Positions 49,801-63,420 of a stretch of 64,000 nucleotides of DNA are shown one piece after another. Location: contig JAWQEG010001332.1 in the NCBI GenBank assembly GCA_033782935.1, positions 162,001 to 226,000 of the forward strand, written 5' to 3'. Under the pieces are notes generated by a model. The model was not told the origin of the DNA and did no database searches. It worked only from the letters and a program-made list of their open reading frames with translations. Each line of letters begins with the position of its first letter. Position 1 is the stretch's first letter. The position numbers and the translations under genes are program-made. This DNA is from Petrolisthes cinctipes (Eukaryota; Arthropoda; Malacostraca; Decapoda; Porcellanidae).

Positions 49801-51080
49801 ATTTAGTTATTTACACGTGAACTGCCTGCTTTGCCTGGCTACACGTGACGTGCCACATAGTGAGTGCAGTACAGTGTGTGAGGAACGATCAGTGGATGGC
49901 GGCCTGGAATATTTAGTTATTTCCACGTGAACTGCCTGCCGTGCCTGGCTACACGTGACGTGCCACACAGTGAGTGCAGTACAGTGTGTGAGGACCGGTC
50001 AGTGGATGGCGGCCCGGAATATTTAGTTATTTACACGTGAACTGCCTGCCGTGCCTGGCTACACGTGACGTGCCACACAGTGAGTGCAGTGCAGTGTGTG
50101 AGGACCTGTCAGTGAATGGCGGCCTGGAATATTTAGTTATTTACACGTGAACTGGCTGCCGAGCCTGGCTACACGTGACGTGACACACAGTGAGTGCAGT
50201 ACAGTGTGTGAGGAACGGTCAGTGGATGGTGCCCTGGAATATTTAGTTATTTACACGTGAACTGCCTGCCGTGCCTGGCTACACGTGACGTGCCACACAG
50301 TGAGTGCAGTACAGTGTGTGAGGACCGGTCAGTGGATGGCGGTCTGGAATATTTAGTTATTTACACGTGAACTGGCTGCCGTGACTGGGCCTAGAATATT
50401 TAGTTATTTACACGTGAACTGCCTGCCGTGCCTGGCTACACGTGACGTGCCACACAGTAAGTGCAGTACAGTGTGTGAGGACCGGTCAGTGGATGGCGGC
50501 CTGGAATATTTAGTTATTTACACGTGAACTGCCTGCCGTGCCTGGCTACACGTGACGTGCCACAAAGTGAGTGCAGTACAGTGTGTGAGGACCGGTCAGT
50601 GGATGGCGGCCTGGAATATTTAGTTATTTACACGTGAACTGCCTGCCGTGCCTGGCTACACGTGACGTGCCACACAGTGTGCAGTTTCGTGTGTGAGGAC
50701 CGGTCAGCGAATGGCGGCCTGGAATATTTAGTTATTTACACATGAACTGCCTGCCTTGCCTGGCTAAACGTTAATTACCTGCCTTGCCTGGCTACACGTG
50801 ACATGACATACAGGGAGTGCAGTACAGTGTATGACGAATGGTCAGTGGATGGCGCCCTGGAATATTTAGTTATTTACATGTGAACTGCCTGCCGTGCCTG
50901 GCTACACGTGACGTGCCACACAGTGAGTGCACTACAGTGTGTGAGGACCGGTCAGTGGATGGCGGCCTGGAATATTTAGTTATTTACACGTGAACTGGCT
51001 GCCGTGCCTGGGCTTGGAATATTTAGTTATTTACACGTGAACTGCCTGCCGTGCCTGGCTACACGTGACGTGCCACACAG
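45197..51080 (-). repeat. Large tandem block, copy 1 (5,884 bp)
   Basis: Measured between the CACAGTAAG landmarks at 45197 and 51081. It exceeds the next copy by one monomer, the one with GCAATACAG and ACGCGTGAAC near 45.70-45.78 kb. Matched landmarks at +5,774 include 46161/51935, 46531/52305, 47033/52807, 49121/54895 and 49441/55215. Confidence 0.87.
46879..50678 (-). repeat. HOR unit, 3,800 bp
   Basis: Here the 28-bp marker and neighbouring monomers are deleted: GCCTGCCTTGCC joins CTGGGCTTGG directly near 46,965. The length fits 32 monomers + 6 short units - 2. The later part (48.5-50.4 kb) has alleles not in the 2-kb HORs: CAGTTTCGTG (48,501), TACACAAGATG, GATGTGGC (49,121) and CAATTGAAG (about 49,440). 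Confidence 0.85.
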
Positions 51081-52652
51081 TAAGTGCAGTACAGTGTGTA
51101 AGGAATGGTCAGTGAATGGCGGCCTGAAATATTTAGTTATTTACATGTGAACTGCCTGCCGAGCCTGGCTACACGTGACGTGACACACAGTGAGTGCAGT
51201 ACAGTGCGTGAGGAATGGTCAGTGGATGTCGCCCTGGAATATTTAGTTATTTACACGTGAACTGCCTGCCGTGCCTGGCTACACGTGACGTGCCACACAG
51301 TGAGTGCAGTACAGTGTGTGAGGACCGGTCAGTGGATGGCGGCCTGAAATATTTAGTTATTTACACGTGAACTGGCTGCCGTGCCTGGGCCTGGAATATT
51401 TAGTTATTTAAACGTGAACTGCCTGCCGTGCCTGGCTACACGTGACGTGCCACAAAGTGAGTGCAGTACAGTGTGTGAGGACCGGTCAGTGGATGGCGGC
51501 CCGGAATATTTAGTTATTTACACGTGAACTGCCTGCCGTGCCTGGCTACACGTGACATGCCACACAGTGAGTGCAGTACAGTGTGTGAGGACCGGTCAGT
51601 GGATTGCAACCTGGAATATTTAGTTATTTACACGTGAACTGCCTGCCGTGCCTGGCTACACGTGACATGCCACACAGTGAGTGCGGTACAGTGTGTGAGG
51701 ACTGGTCAGTGGATGGCAGCCTGGAATATTTAGTTATTTACACGTGAACTGCCTGCCGTGCCTGGCTACACATGACGTGACACACAGTGAGTGCACTACA
51801 GTGTGTGAGGACCGGTCAGTGGATGGCGGCCCGGAATATTTAGTTATTTACACGTGAACTGCCTGCTGTGCCTGGCTACACGTGACGTGCCACATAGTGA
51901 GTGCAGTACAGTGTGTGAGGACCGGTCAGTGGATGGCGGCGCGGAATATTTAGTTATTTACACGTGAACTGCCTGCCGTGCCTGGCTACACGTGACGTGC
52001 CACACAGTGAGTGCAGTACAGTGTGTGAGGACCGGTCAGTATATGGCGGCCTGGAATATTTAGTATTTTACACATGAACTGTCTGCCTTGCCTGGCTACA
52101 CATGACGTGCCACACAGTGAGTGCAGTACAGTGTGTGAGGACCGGTCAGTGAATGGTGGCCTGGAATATTTAGTAATTTACACGTGAACTGGCTGCCGTG
52201 CCTGGGCCTGAAATATTTAGTTATTTACACGTGAACTGCAAGCCGTGCCTGTGCCTGGAATATTTAGTTATTTACACGTGAACTGCCTGCCGTGCCTGGC
52301 TACACTTGACGTGCCCCAAAGTGAGTGCAGTACAGTGTGTGAGGACCGGTCGGTGGATGGCGGGCTGGAATATTTAGTTATTTACACGTGAACTGCCTGC
52401 CGTGCCTGGCTACACGTGACGTGCCACACAGTGAGTGCAGTACAGTGTGTGAGGACCGGTCAGTGAATGGTGGCCTGGAATATTTAGTTATTTACACATA
52501 AACTGCCTGCCGTGCCTGGCTACACGTGACGTGCCACAAAGTGAGTGCAGTACAGTGTGTGAGGACCGGTCAGTGGATGGCGGCCTGGAATATTTAGTTA
52601 TTTACACGTGAACTGCCTGCCGTGCCTGGCTACACGTGACGTGCCACACAGT
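50679..52652 (-). repeat. HOR unit, 1,974 bp (second occurrence)
   Basis: Same length as 38,229-40,202 but with private alleles GATGTCGCCC, GCAAGCCGTG and GGCGGGCTGG. It forms the right part of the 5,774-bp block. Confidence 0.85.
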
Positions 52653-55600
52653 GTGCAGTTTCGAGTGTGAGGACCGGTCAGCGAATGGCGGCCTGGAATA
52701 TTTAGTTATTTACACATGAACTGCCTGCCTTGCCTGGGCTTGGAATATTTAGTTATTTACACGTGAACTGCCTGCCGTGCCTGGCTACACGTGACGTGCC
52801 ACACAGTAAGTGCAGTACAGTGTGTAAGGAACGGTGAGTGAATGGCGGCCTGAAATATTTGGTTATTTACATGTGAACTGCCTGCCGAGCCTGGCTACAC
52901 GTGACGTGACACACAGTGAGTGCAGTACAGTGCATGAGGAATGGTCAGTGGATGACGCCCTGGAATATTTAGTTATTTACACGTGAACTGCCTGCCGTGC
53001 CTGGCTACACGTGACGTGCCACACAGTGAGTGCAGTACAGTGTGTGAGGACCGGTCAGTGGATGGCGGCCTGAAATATTTAGTTATTTACACGTGAACTG
53101 GCTGCCGTGCCTGGGCCTGGAATATTTAGTTATTTACACGTGAACTGCCTGCCGTGCCTGGCTACACGTGACGTGCCACAAAGTGAGTGCAGTACAGTGT
53201 GTGAGGACCGGTCAGTGGATGGCGGCCTGGAATATTTAGTTATTTACACGTGAACTGCCTGCCGTGCCTGGCTACACGTGACATGCCACACAGTGAGTGC
53301 AATACAGTGTGTGAGGACTGGTCAGTGGATGGCGGCCTGGAATATTTAGTTATTTACGCGTGAACTGCCTGCCGTGGCTTGCTACACGTGACGTGCAACA
53401 AAGTGAGTGCAGTACAGTGTGTGAGGACCGGTCAGTGGATTGCAACCTGGAATATTTAGTTATTTACACGTGAACTGCCTGCCGTGCCTGGCTACACGTG
53501 ACATGCCACACAGTGAGTGCGGTACAGTGTGTGAGGACTGGTCAGTGGATGGCAGCCTGGAATATTTAGTTATTTACACGTGAACTGCCTGCCGTGCCTG
53601 GCTACACATGACGTGACACACAGTGAGTGCACTACAGTGTGTGAGGACCGGTCAGTGGATGGCGGCCCGGAATATTTAGTTATTTACACGTGAACTGCCT
53701 GCTGTGCCTGGCTACACGTGACGTGCCACATAGTGAGTGCAGTACAGTGTGTGAGGACCGGTCAGTGGATGGCGGCCCGGAATATTTAGTAATTTACACG
53801 TGAACTGGCTGCCGTGCCTGGGCCTGAAATATTTAGTTATTTACACGTGAACTGCCTGCCGTGCCTGGGCCTGGAATATTTAGTTATTTACACGTGAACT
53901 GCCTGCCGTGCCTGGCTACACGTGACGTGCCCCAAAGTGAGTGCAGTACAGTGTGTGAGGACCGGTCGGTGGATGGCGGCCTGGAATATTTAGTTATTTA
54001 CACGTGAACTGCCTGCCGTGCCTGGCTACACGTGACGTGCCACACAGTGAGTGCAGTTTCGTGTGTGAGGACCGGTCAGCGAATGGCGGCCTGGAATATT
54101 TAGTTATTTACACATAAACTGCCTGCCGTGCCTGGCTACACGGGACGTGACACACAGTGAGTGCAGTACAGTGTGTGAGGACCGATCGGTGGATGGCCGC
54201 CTGGAATATTTAATTATTTACACATGAACTGCCTGCCGTGCCTGCCTACACGTGACGTTCCACACAGTGAGTGCAGTACAGTGTGTGATGACCGATCAGT
54301 GGATGGCGGCCTGGAATATTTAGTTATTTATATGTGAACTGCCTGCCGTGCCTGGCTACACGTGACGTGCCACACAGTGAGTGCAGTACAGTGTGTGAGG
54401 AACGATCAGTGGATGGCGGCCTGGAATATTTAGTTATTTACACGTGAACTGCCTGCCATGCCTGGCTACACGTGACGTGCCAAACAGTGAGTGCAGGACA
54501 GTGTGTGAGGACCGGTCAGTGGATGGCGGCCCGGAATATTTAGTTATTTACACGTGAACTGCCTGCTGTGCGTGGCTACACGTGACGTGCCACACAGTGA
54601 GTGCAGTACAGTGTGTAAGGAACGGTCAGTGAATGGCGGCCTGGAATATTTAGTTATTTACATGTGAACAGCCTGCCGAGCCTGGCTACACGTGACGTGA
54701 CACACAGTGAGTGCAGTAAAGTGTGTGAGGAATGGTCTGTGGATGGCGCCCTGGAATATTTAGTTATTTACACGTGAACTGCCTGCCGTGCCTGGCTACA
54801 CAAGATGTGCCACACAGTGAGTGCAGTACAGTGTGTGAGGACCGGTCAGTGGATGGCGGCCTGGAATATTTAGTTATTTACACGTGAACTGCCTGATGTG
54901 GCTTGCTACACGTGACGTGCCACAAAGTGAGTGCAGTACAGTGTGTGAGGACCGGTCAGTGGATTGCAACCTGGAATATTTAGTTATTTACACGTGAACT
55001 GCCTGCCGTGCCTGGCTACACGTGACATGCCACACAGTGAGTGCGGTACAGTATGTGAGGACTGGTCAGTGGATGGCAGCCTGGAATATTTAGTTATTTA
55101 CACGTGAACTGCCTGCCGTGCCTGGCTACACGTGACGTGACACACAGTGAGTGCACTACAGTGTGTGAGGACCGGTCAGTGGATGGCGGCCCGGAATATT
55201 TAGTTATTTACAATTGAAGTGCCTGCTGTGCCTGGCTACACGTGACGTGCCATATAGTGAGTGCAGTACAGTGTGTGAGGACCGGTCAGTGGATGGCGGC
55301 CCGGAATATTTAGTTATTTACACGTGAACTGCCTGCCGTGCCTGGCTACACGTGACGTGCCACACAGTGAATGCAGTACAGTGTGTGAGGACCGGTCAGT
55401 ATATGGCGGCCTGGAATATTTAGTTATTTACACATGAACTGTCTGCCTTGCCTGGTTACACATGACGTGCCACACAGTGAGTGCAGTACAGTGTGTGAGG
55501 ACCGGTCAGTGAATGGTGGCCTGGAATATTTAGTAATTTACACGTGAACTGGCTGCCGAGCCTGGGCCTGAAATATTTAGTTATTTACACGTGAACTGCC

Positions 55601-56854
55601 TGCTTTGCCTGGCTACACGTGACGTGCCACATAGTGAGTGCAGTACAGTGTGTGAGGAACGATCAGTGGATGGCGGCCTGGAATATTTAGTTATTTCCAC
55701 GTGAACTGCCTGCCGTGCCTGGCTACACGTGACGTGCCACACAGTGAGTGCAGTACAGTGTGTGAGGACCGGTCAGTGGATGGCGGCCCGGAATATTTAG
55801 TTATTTACACGTGAACTGCCTGCCGTGCCTGGCTACACGTGACGTGCCACACAGTGAGTGCAGTGCAGTGTGTGAGGACCTGTCAGTGAATGGCGGCCTG
55901 GAATATTTAGTTATTTACACGTGAACTGGCTGCCGAGCCTGGCTACACGTGACGTGACACACAGTGAGTGCAGTACAGTGTGTGAGGAACGGTCAGTGGA
56001 TGGTGCCCTGGAATATTTAGTTATTTACACGTGAACTGCCTGCCGTGCCTGGCTACACGTGACGTGCCACACAGTGAGTGCAGTACAGTGTGTGAGGACC
56101 GGTCAGTGGATGGCGGTCTGGAATATTTAGTTATTTACACGTGAACTGGCTGCCGTGACTGGGCCTAGAATATTTAGTTATTTACACGTGAACTGCCTGC
56201 CGTGCCTGGCTACACGTGACGTGCCACACAGTAAGTGCAGTACAGTGTGTGAGGACCGGTCAGTGGATGGCGGCCTGGAATATTTAGTTATTTACACGTG
56301 AACTGCCTGCCGTGCCTGGCTACACGTGACGTGCCACAAAGTGAGTGCAGTACAGTGTGTGAGGACCGGTCAGTGGATGGCGGCCTGGAATATTTAGTTA
56401 TTTACACGTGAACTGCCTGCCGTGCCTGGCTACACGTGACGTGCCACACAGTGTGCAGTTTCGTGTGTGAGGACCGGTCAGCGAATGGCGGCCTGGAATA
56501 TTTAGTTATTTACACATGAACTGCCTGCCTTGCCTGGCTAAACGTTAATTACCTGCCTTGCCTGGCTACACGTGACATGACATACAGGGAGTGCAGTACA
56601 GTGTATGACGAATGGTCAGTGGATGGCGCCCTGGAATATTTAGTTATTTACATGTGAACTGCCTGCCGTGCCTGGCTACACGTGACGTGCCACACAGTGA
56701 GTGCACTACAGTGTGTGAGGACCGGTCAGTGGATGGCGGCCTGGAATATTTAGTTATTTACACGTGAACTGGCTGCCGTGCCTGGGCCTGGAATATTTAG
56801 TTATTTACACGTGAACTGCCTGCCGTGCCTGGCTACACGTGACGTGCCACACAG
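51081..56854 (-). repeat. Large tandem block, copy 2 (5,774 bp)
   Basis: Measured to the next CACAGTAAG at 56855. 5,774 equals 48 monomers + 10 short units + 28 - 4. Similarity continues into about 57.2 kb and then ends at GTGACACTCAG (57,223). Confidence 0.87.
52653..56452 (-). repeat. HOR unit, 3,800 bp (copy)
   Basis: Duplicate of 46,879-50,678 at +5,774, including the same marker deletion (52,739). Two monomers are lost near 53.78 kb and two gained near 54.28-54.50 kb, so the length is unchanged. Confidence 0.87.
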
Positions 56855-58693
56855 TAAGTGCAGTACAGTGTGTAAGGAATGGTCAGTGAATGGCGGCCTG
56901 AAATATTTAGTTATTTACATGTGAACTGCCTGCCGAGCCTGGCTACACGTGACGTGACACACAGTGAGTGCAGTACAGTGCGTGAGGAATGGTCAGTGGA
57001 TGTCGCCCTGGAATATTTAGTTATTTACACGTGAACTGCCTGCCGTGCCTGGCTACACGTGACGTGCCACACAGTGAGTGCAGTACAGTGTGTGAGGACC
57101 GGTCAGTGGATGGCGGCCTGAAATATTTAGTTATTTACACGTGAACTGGCTGCCGTGCCTGGGCCTGGAATATTTAGTTATTTACACGTGAACTGCCTGC
57201 CGTGCCTGGCTACACGTGACGTGACACTCAGTGAGTGCACTACAGTGTGTGAGGACCGGTCAGTGGATGGCGGCCCGGAATATTTAGTTATTTACACGTG
57301 AACTGCCTGCTGTGCCTGGCTACACGTGACGTGCCACATAGTGAGTGCAGTACAGTGTGTGAGGACCGGTCAGTGGATGGCGGCCCGGAATATTTAGTTA
57401 TTTACACGTGAACTGCCTGCCGTGCCTGGCTACACGTGACGTGCCACACAGTGAGTGCAGTACAGTGTGTGAGGACCGGTCAGTATATGGCGGCCTGGAA
57501 TATTTAGTTATTTACACATGAACTGTCTGCCTTGCCTGGCTACACATGACGTGCCACACAGTGTGTGCAGTACAGTGTGTGAGGACCGGTCAGTGAATGG
57601 TGGCCTGGAATATTTAGTAATTTACACGTGAACTGGCTGCCGTGCCTGGGCCTGAAATATTTAGTTATTTACACGTGAACTGCCTGCCGTGCCTGGGAAC
57701 GGAATATTTAGTTATTTACACGTAAACTACCTGCTGTGCCTGGCTACACGTGACGTGCCACATAGTGAGTGCAGTACAGTGTGTGAGGACCGGTCAGTAG
57801 ATGGCGGCCTCGAATATATAGTTATTTACACGTGAACTGCCTGTCGTGCCTGGCTACATGTGACGTGCCACACAGTGAGTGCACTACAGTGTGTGAGGAC
57901 CGGTCATTGAATGGCGGCCTGGAATATTTAGTTATTTACACGTGAACTGCCTGCTGTGCCTGGCTACACGTGACGCGCCACAGAGTGAGTGCAGTACAGT
58001 GTGTGAGGACCGGTCAGTGGATGGCAGCCTGGAATATTTAATTATTTGCACATGAACTGGCTGCTGTGCCTGGGCCTGGAATATTTAGTTATTTACATGT
58101 GAACTGCCTGCCGAGCCTGGCTACACGTGACGTGACACACAGTGAGTGCAGTACAGTGTGTGAGGAACGATCAGTGGATGGCGGCCTGGAATATTTAGTT
58201 ATTTCCACATGAACTGCCTGCCGTGCCTGGCTACACGTGACGTGCCACACAGTGAGTGCAGTACATTGTGTGAGGACCTGTCAGTGAATGGCAGCCTGGA
58301 ATATTTAGTTATTTACACGTGAACTGGCTGCCGAGCCTGGCTACACGTGACGTGACACACAGTGAGTGCAGTACAGAGTGTTTTGAACGGTCAGTGGATG
58401 GTGCCCTGGAATATTTAGTTATTTACACGTGAACTGCCTGCCGTGCCTTACTACACGTGACGTGCCACACAGTGAGTGCAGTACAGTGTGTGAGGACCGG
58501 TCAGTGGATGGCGGCCTGGAATATTTAGTTATTTACACGTGAACTGCCTGCCGTGCCTGGCTACACGTGACGTGCCACAAAGTGAGTGCAGTACAGTGTG
58601 TGAGGACCGGTCAGTGGATGGCGGCCTGGAATATTTAGTTATTTACACGTGAACTGCCTGCCGTGCCTGGCTACACGTGACGTGCCACACAGT
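56453..58693 (-). repeat. HOR-like unit, 2,241 bp, rearranged
   Basis: Between the GTGCAGTTTCG markers at 56453 and 58694. After about 57.2 kb the order of alleles differs from other HORs: GACACTCAG, GTAAACTACC (57,723), GACGCGCCACAG, and GTACAGAGTGTTTTG (58,371). Confidence 0.8.
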
Positions 58694-59649
58694 GTGCAGT
58701 TTCGTGTGTGAGGACCGGTCAGCGAATGGCGGCCTGGAATATTTAGTTATTTACACATGAACTGCCTGCCTTGCCTGGCTAAACGTTAATTGCCTGCCTT
58801 GCCTGGCTACACGTGACATGACATACAGTGAGTGCAGTACAGTGTATGACGAACGGTCAGTGGATGGCGCCCTGGAATATTTAGTTATTTACATGTGAAC
58901 TGCCTGCCGTGCCTGGCTACACGTGACGTGCCACACAGTGAGTGCACTACAGTGTGTGAGGACCGGTCAGTGGATGGCGCCCTGGAATATTTAGTTATTT
59001 ACACGTGAACTGGCTGCCGTGCCTGGGCCTGGAATATTTAGTTATTTACACGTGAACTGCCTGCTGTGCCTGGCTACACGTGACGTGCCACACAGTGAGT
59101 GCACTACAGTGTGTGAGGACCGGTCAGTGGATGGCGGCCTGGAATATTTAATTATTTACACGTGAACTGGCTGCCGTGCCTGGCTACACGTGACACGCCA
59201 CAGAGTGAGTGCAGTACAGTGTGTGAGGACCGGTCAGTGGATGGCGGCCTGGAATATTTAGTTATTTACACATGAACTGGCTGCTGTGCCTGGGCCTGGA
59301 ATATTTAGTTATTTACATGTGAACTGCCTGCCGAGCCTGGCTACACGTGACGTGACACACAGTGAGTGCAGTACAGTGTGTGAAGAACGATCAGTGGATG
59401 GCGGCCTGGAATATTTAGTTATTTCCACGTGAACTGCCTGCCGTGCCTGGCTACACGTGACGTGCCACACAGTGAGTGCAGTACAGTGTGTGAGGACCGG
59501 TCAGTGGATGGCGGCCCGGAATATTTTGTTATTTACACGTGAACTGCCTGCCGTGCCTGGCTACACGTGACGTGCCACACAGTGAGTGCAGTACAGTGTG
59601 TGAGGACCGGTCAGTGGATTGCAACCTGGAATATTTAGTTATTTACACG

Positions 59650-60750
59650 TGAACTGCCTGCCGTGCCTGGCTACACGTGACATGCCACACAGTGAGTGCA
59701 GTACAGTGTGTAAGGAACGGTCAGTGAATGGCGGCCTGGAATATTTAGTTATTTACATGTGAACAGCCTGCCGAGCCTGGCTACACGTGACGTGACACAC
59801 AGTGAGTGCAGTAAAGTGTGTGAGGAATGGTCTGTGGATGGCGCCCTGGAATATTTAGTTATTTACACGTGAACTGCCTGCCGTGCCTGGCTACACAAGA
59901 TGTGCCACACAGTGAGTGCAGTACAGTGTGTGAGGACCGGTCAGTGGATGGCGGCCTGGAATATTTAGTTATTTACACGTGAATTGCCTGATGTGGCTTG
60001 CTACACGTGACGTGCCACAAAGTGAGTGCAGTACAGTGTGTGAGGACCGGTCAGTGGATTGCAACCTGGAATATTTAGTTATTTACACGTGAACTGCCTG
60101 CCGTGCCTGGCTACACGTGACATGCCACACAGTGAGTGCGGTACAGTATGTGAGGACTGGTCAGTGGATGGCAGCCTGGAATATTTAGTTATTTACACGT
60201 GAACTGCCTGCCGTGCCTGGCTACACGTGACGTGACACACAGTGAGTGCACTACAGTGTGTGAGGACCGGTCAGTGGATGGCGGCCCGGAATATTTAGTT
60301 ATTTACAATTGAACTGCCTGCTGTGCCTGGCTACACGTGACGTGCCATATAGTGAGTGCAGTACAGTGTGTGAGGACCGGTCAGTGGATGGCGTTCCGGA
60401 ATATTTAGTTATTTACACGTGAACTGCCTGCCGTGCCTGGCTACATGTGACGTGCCACACAGTGAGTGCAGTACAGTGTGTGAGGACCGGTCAGTATATG
60501 GCGGCCTGGAATATTTAGTTATTTACACATGAACTGTCTGCCTTGCCTGGTTACACATGACGTGCCACACAGTGAGTGCAGTACAGTGTGTGAGGACCGG
60601 TCAGTGAATGGTGGCCTGGAATATTTAGTAATTTACACGTGAACTGGCTGCCGAGCCTGGGCCTGAAATATTTAGTTATTTACACGTGAACTGCCTGCTT
60701 TGCCTGGCTACACGTGACGTGCCACATAGTGAGTGCAGTACAGTGTGTGA
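59650..60750 (-). repeat. Third partial copy of the GATGTGGC / CAATTGAA block
   Basis: GATGTGGC at 59,990 matches 49,121 and 54,895 (5,095 bp after the latter). The following TACAGTATGTG, CAATTGAA and GTTACACATG alleles are in the same order; CAATTGAACTG here replaces CAATTGAAGTG. Confidence 0.8.
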
Positions 60751-62290
60751 GGACCGGTCAGTGGATGGCGGCCCGGAATATTTAGTTATTTACACGTGAA
60801 CTGCCTGCTGTGCCTGGCTACACGAGACGTGCCACATAGTGAGTGCAGTACAGTGTGTGAGGACCGGTCAGTGGATGGCGGCCTGGAATATTTAGTTATT
60901 TACACATGAACTGGCTGCTGTGCCTGGGCCTGGAATATTTAGTTATTTACATGTGAACTGCCTGCCGAGCCTGGCTACACGTGACGTGACACACAGTGAG
61001 TGCAGTACAGTGTGTGAGGAACGATCAGTGGATGGCGGCCTGGAATATTTAGTTATTTCCACGTGAACTGCCTGCCGTGCCTGGCTACACGTGACGTGCC
61101 ACACAGTGAGTGCAGTACAGTGTGTGAGGACCGGTCAGTGGATGGCGGCCCGGAATATTTAGTTATTTACACGTGAACTGCCGCTGTGCCTGGCTACACG
61201 TGACGTGCCACACAGTGAGTGCAGTACATTGTGTGAGGACCTGTCAGTGAATGGCAGCCTGGAATATTTAGTTATTTACACGTGAACTGGCTGCCGACCC
61301 TGGCTACACGTGACGTGACACACAGTGAGTGCAGTACAGAGTGTTTTGAACGGTCAGTGGATGGTGCCCTGGAATATTTAGTTATTTACACGTGAACTGC
61401 CTGCCGTGCCTTACTACACGTGACGTGCCACACAGTGAGTGCAGTACAGTGTGTGAGGACCGGTCAGTGGATGGCGGTCTGGAATATTTAGTTATTTACA
61501 CGCGAACTGGCTGCCGTGCCTGGGCCTGGAATATTTAGTTATTTACACGTGAACTGCCTGCCGTGCCTGGCTACACGTGACGTGCCACACAGTAAGTGCA
61601 GTACAGTGTGTGAGGACCGATCGGTGGTTAGCGGCCTGGAATATTTAGTTATTTACACGTGAACTGCCTGCCGTGCCTGGCTACACGTGACGTGCCACAA
61701 AGTGAGTGCAGTACAGTGTGTGAGGACCGGTCAGTGGATGGCGGCCTGGAATATTTAGTTATTTACACATGAACTGGCTGCTGTGCCTGGGCCTGGAATA
61801 TTTAGTTATTTACATGTGAACTGCCTGCCGAGCCTGGCTACACGTGATGTGACACACAGTGAGTGCAGTACAGTGTGTGAGGAACGATCAGTGGATGGCG
61901 GCCTGGAATATTTAGTTATTTCCACGTGAACTGCCTGCCGTACCTGGCTACACGTGACGTGCCACACAGTGAGTGCAGTACAGTGTGTGAGGACCGGTCA
62001 GTGGATGGCGGCCCGGAATATTTAGTTATTTACACGTGAACTGCCTGCCGTGCCTGGCTACACGTGACGTGCCACACAGTGAGTGCAGTACAGTGTGTGA
62101 GGACCGGTCAGTGGATTGCAACCTGGAATATTTAGTTATTTACACGTGAACTGCCTGCCGTGCCTGGCTACACGTGACATGCCACACAGTGAGTGCAGTA
62201 CAGAGTGTGAGGAACGGTCAGTGGATGGTGCCCTGGAATATTTAGTTATTTACACGTGAACTGCCTGCCGTGCCTGGCTACACGTGACGT

Positions 62291-63420
62291 GACACTCAGT
62301 GAGTGCACTACAGTGTGTGAGGACCGGTCAGTGGATGGCGGCCCGGAATATTTAGTTATTTACACGTGAACTGCCTGCCGTGCCTGGCTACACGTGACGT
62401 GCCACACAGTGAGTGCAGTACAGTGTGTGAGGACCGGTCAGTGAATGGTGGCCTGGAATATTTAGTAATTTACACGTGAACTGGCTGCCGTGTCTGGGCC
62501 TGAAATATTTAGTTATTTACACGTGAACTGCCTGCCGTGCCTGGGCCCTGAATATTTAGTTATTTACAAGTAAACTACCTGCTGTGCCTGGCTACACGTG
62601 ACGTGCCACATAGTGAGTGCAGTACAGTGTGTGAGGACCGGTCAGTAGATGGTGGCCTGGAATATATAGTTATTTACAGGTGAACTGCCTGCCGTGCCTG
62701 GCTACATGTGTCGTGCCACACAGTGAGTGCACTACAGTGTGTGAGGACCGGTCATTGAATGGTGGCCCGGAATATTTAGTTATTTACACGTGAACTGCCT
62801 GCTGTGCCTGGCTACACGTGACGCGCCACAGAGTGAGTGCAGTACAGTGTGTGAGGACCGGTCAGTGGATGGCGGCCTGGAATATTTAGTTATTTACACA
62901 TGAACTGGCTGCTGTGCCTGGGCCTGGAATATTTAGTTATTTACATGTGAACTGCCTGCCGAGCCTGGCTACACGTGACGTGACACACAGTGAGTGCAGT
63001 AAAGTGTGTGAGGAACGATCAGTGGATGGCGGCCTGGAATATTTAGTTATTTCCACATGAACTGCCATCCGTGCCTGGCTACACGTGACGTGCCACACAG
63101 TGAGTGCAGTACAGTGTGTGAGGACCGGTCAGTGGATGGCGGCCCGGAATATTTAGTTATTTACACGTGAACTGCCGCCGTGCCTGGCTACACGTGACGT
63201 GCCACACAGTGAGTGCAGTACAGTGTGTGAGGACCGGTCAGTGGATTGCAACCTGGAATATTTAGTTATTTACACGTGAACTGCCTGCCGTGCCTGGCTA
63301 CACGTGACATGCCACACAGTGAGTGCAGTACAGAGTGTGAGGAACGGTCAGTGGATGGTGCCCTGGAATATTTAGTTATTTACACGTGAACTGCCTGCCG
63401 TGCCTGGCTACACATGACGT
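62291..63420 (-). repeat. HOR-like unit, 1,130 bp, near the window end
   Basis: Between GACACTCAG at 62291 and 63421. A second landmark, TAAACTACCTGCTGTG, recurs at 62571 and 63921 (1,350 bp = 1,130 plus two monomers). The next copy runs off the window. Confidence 0.75.
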
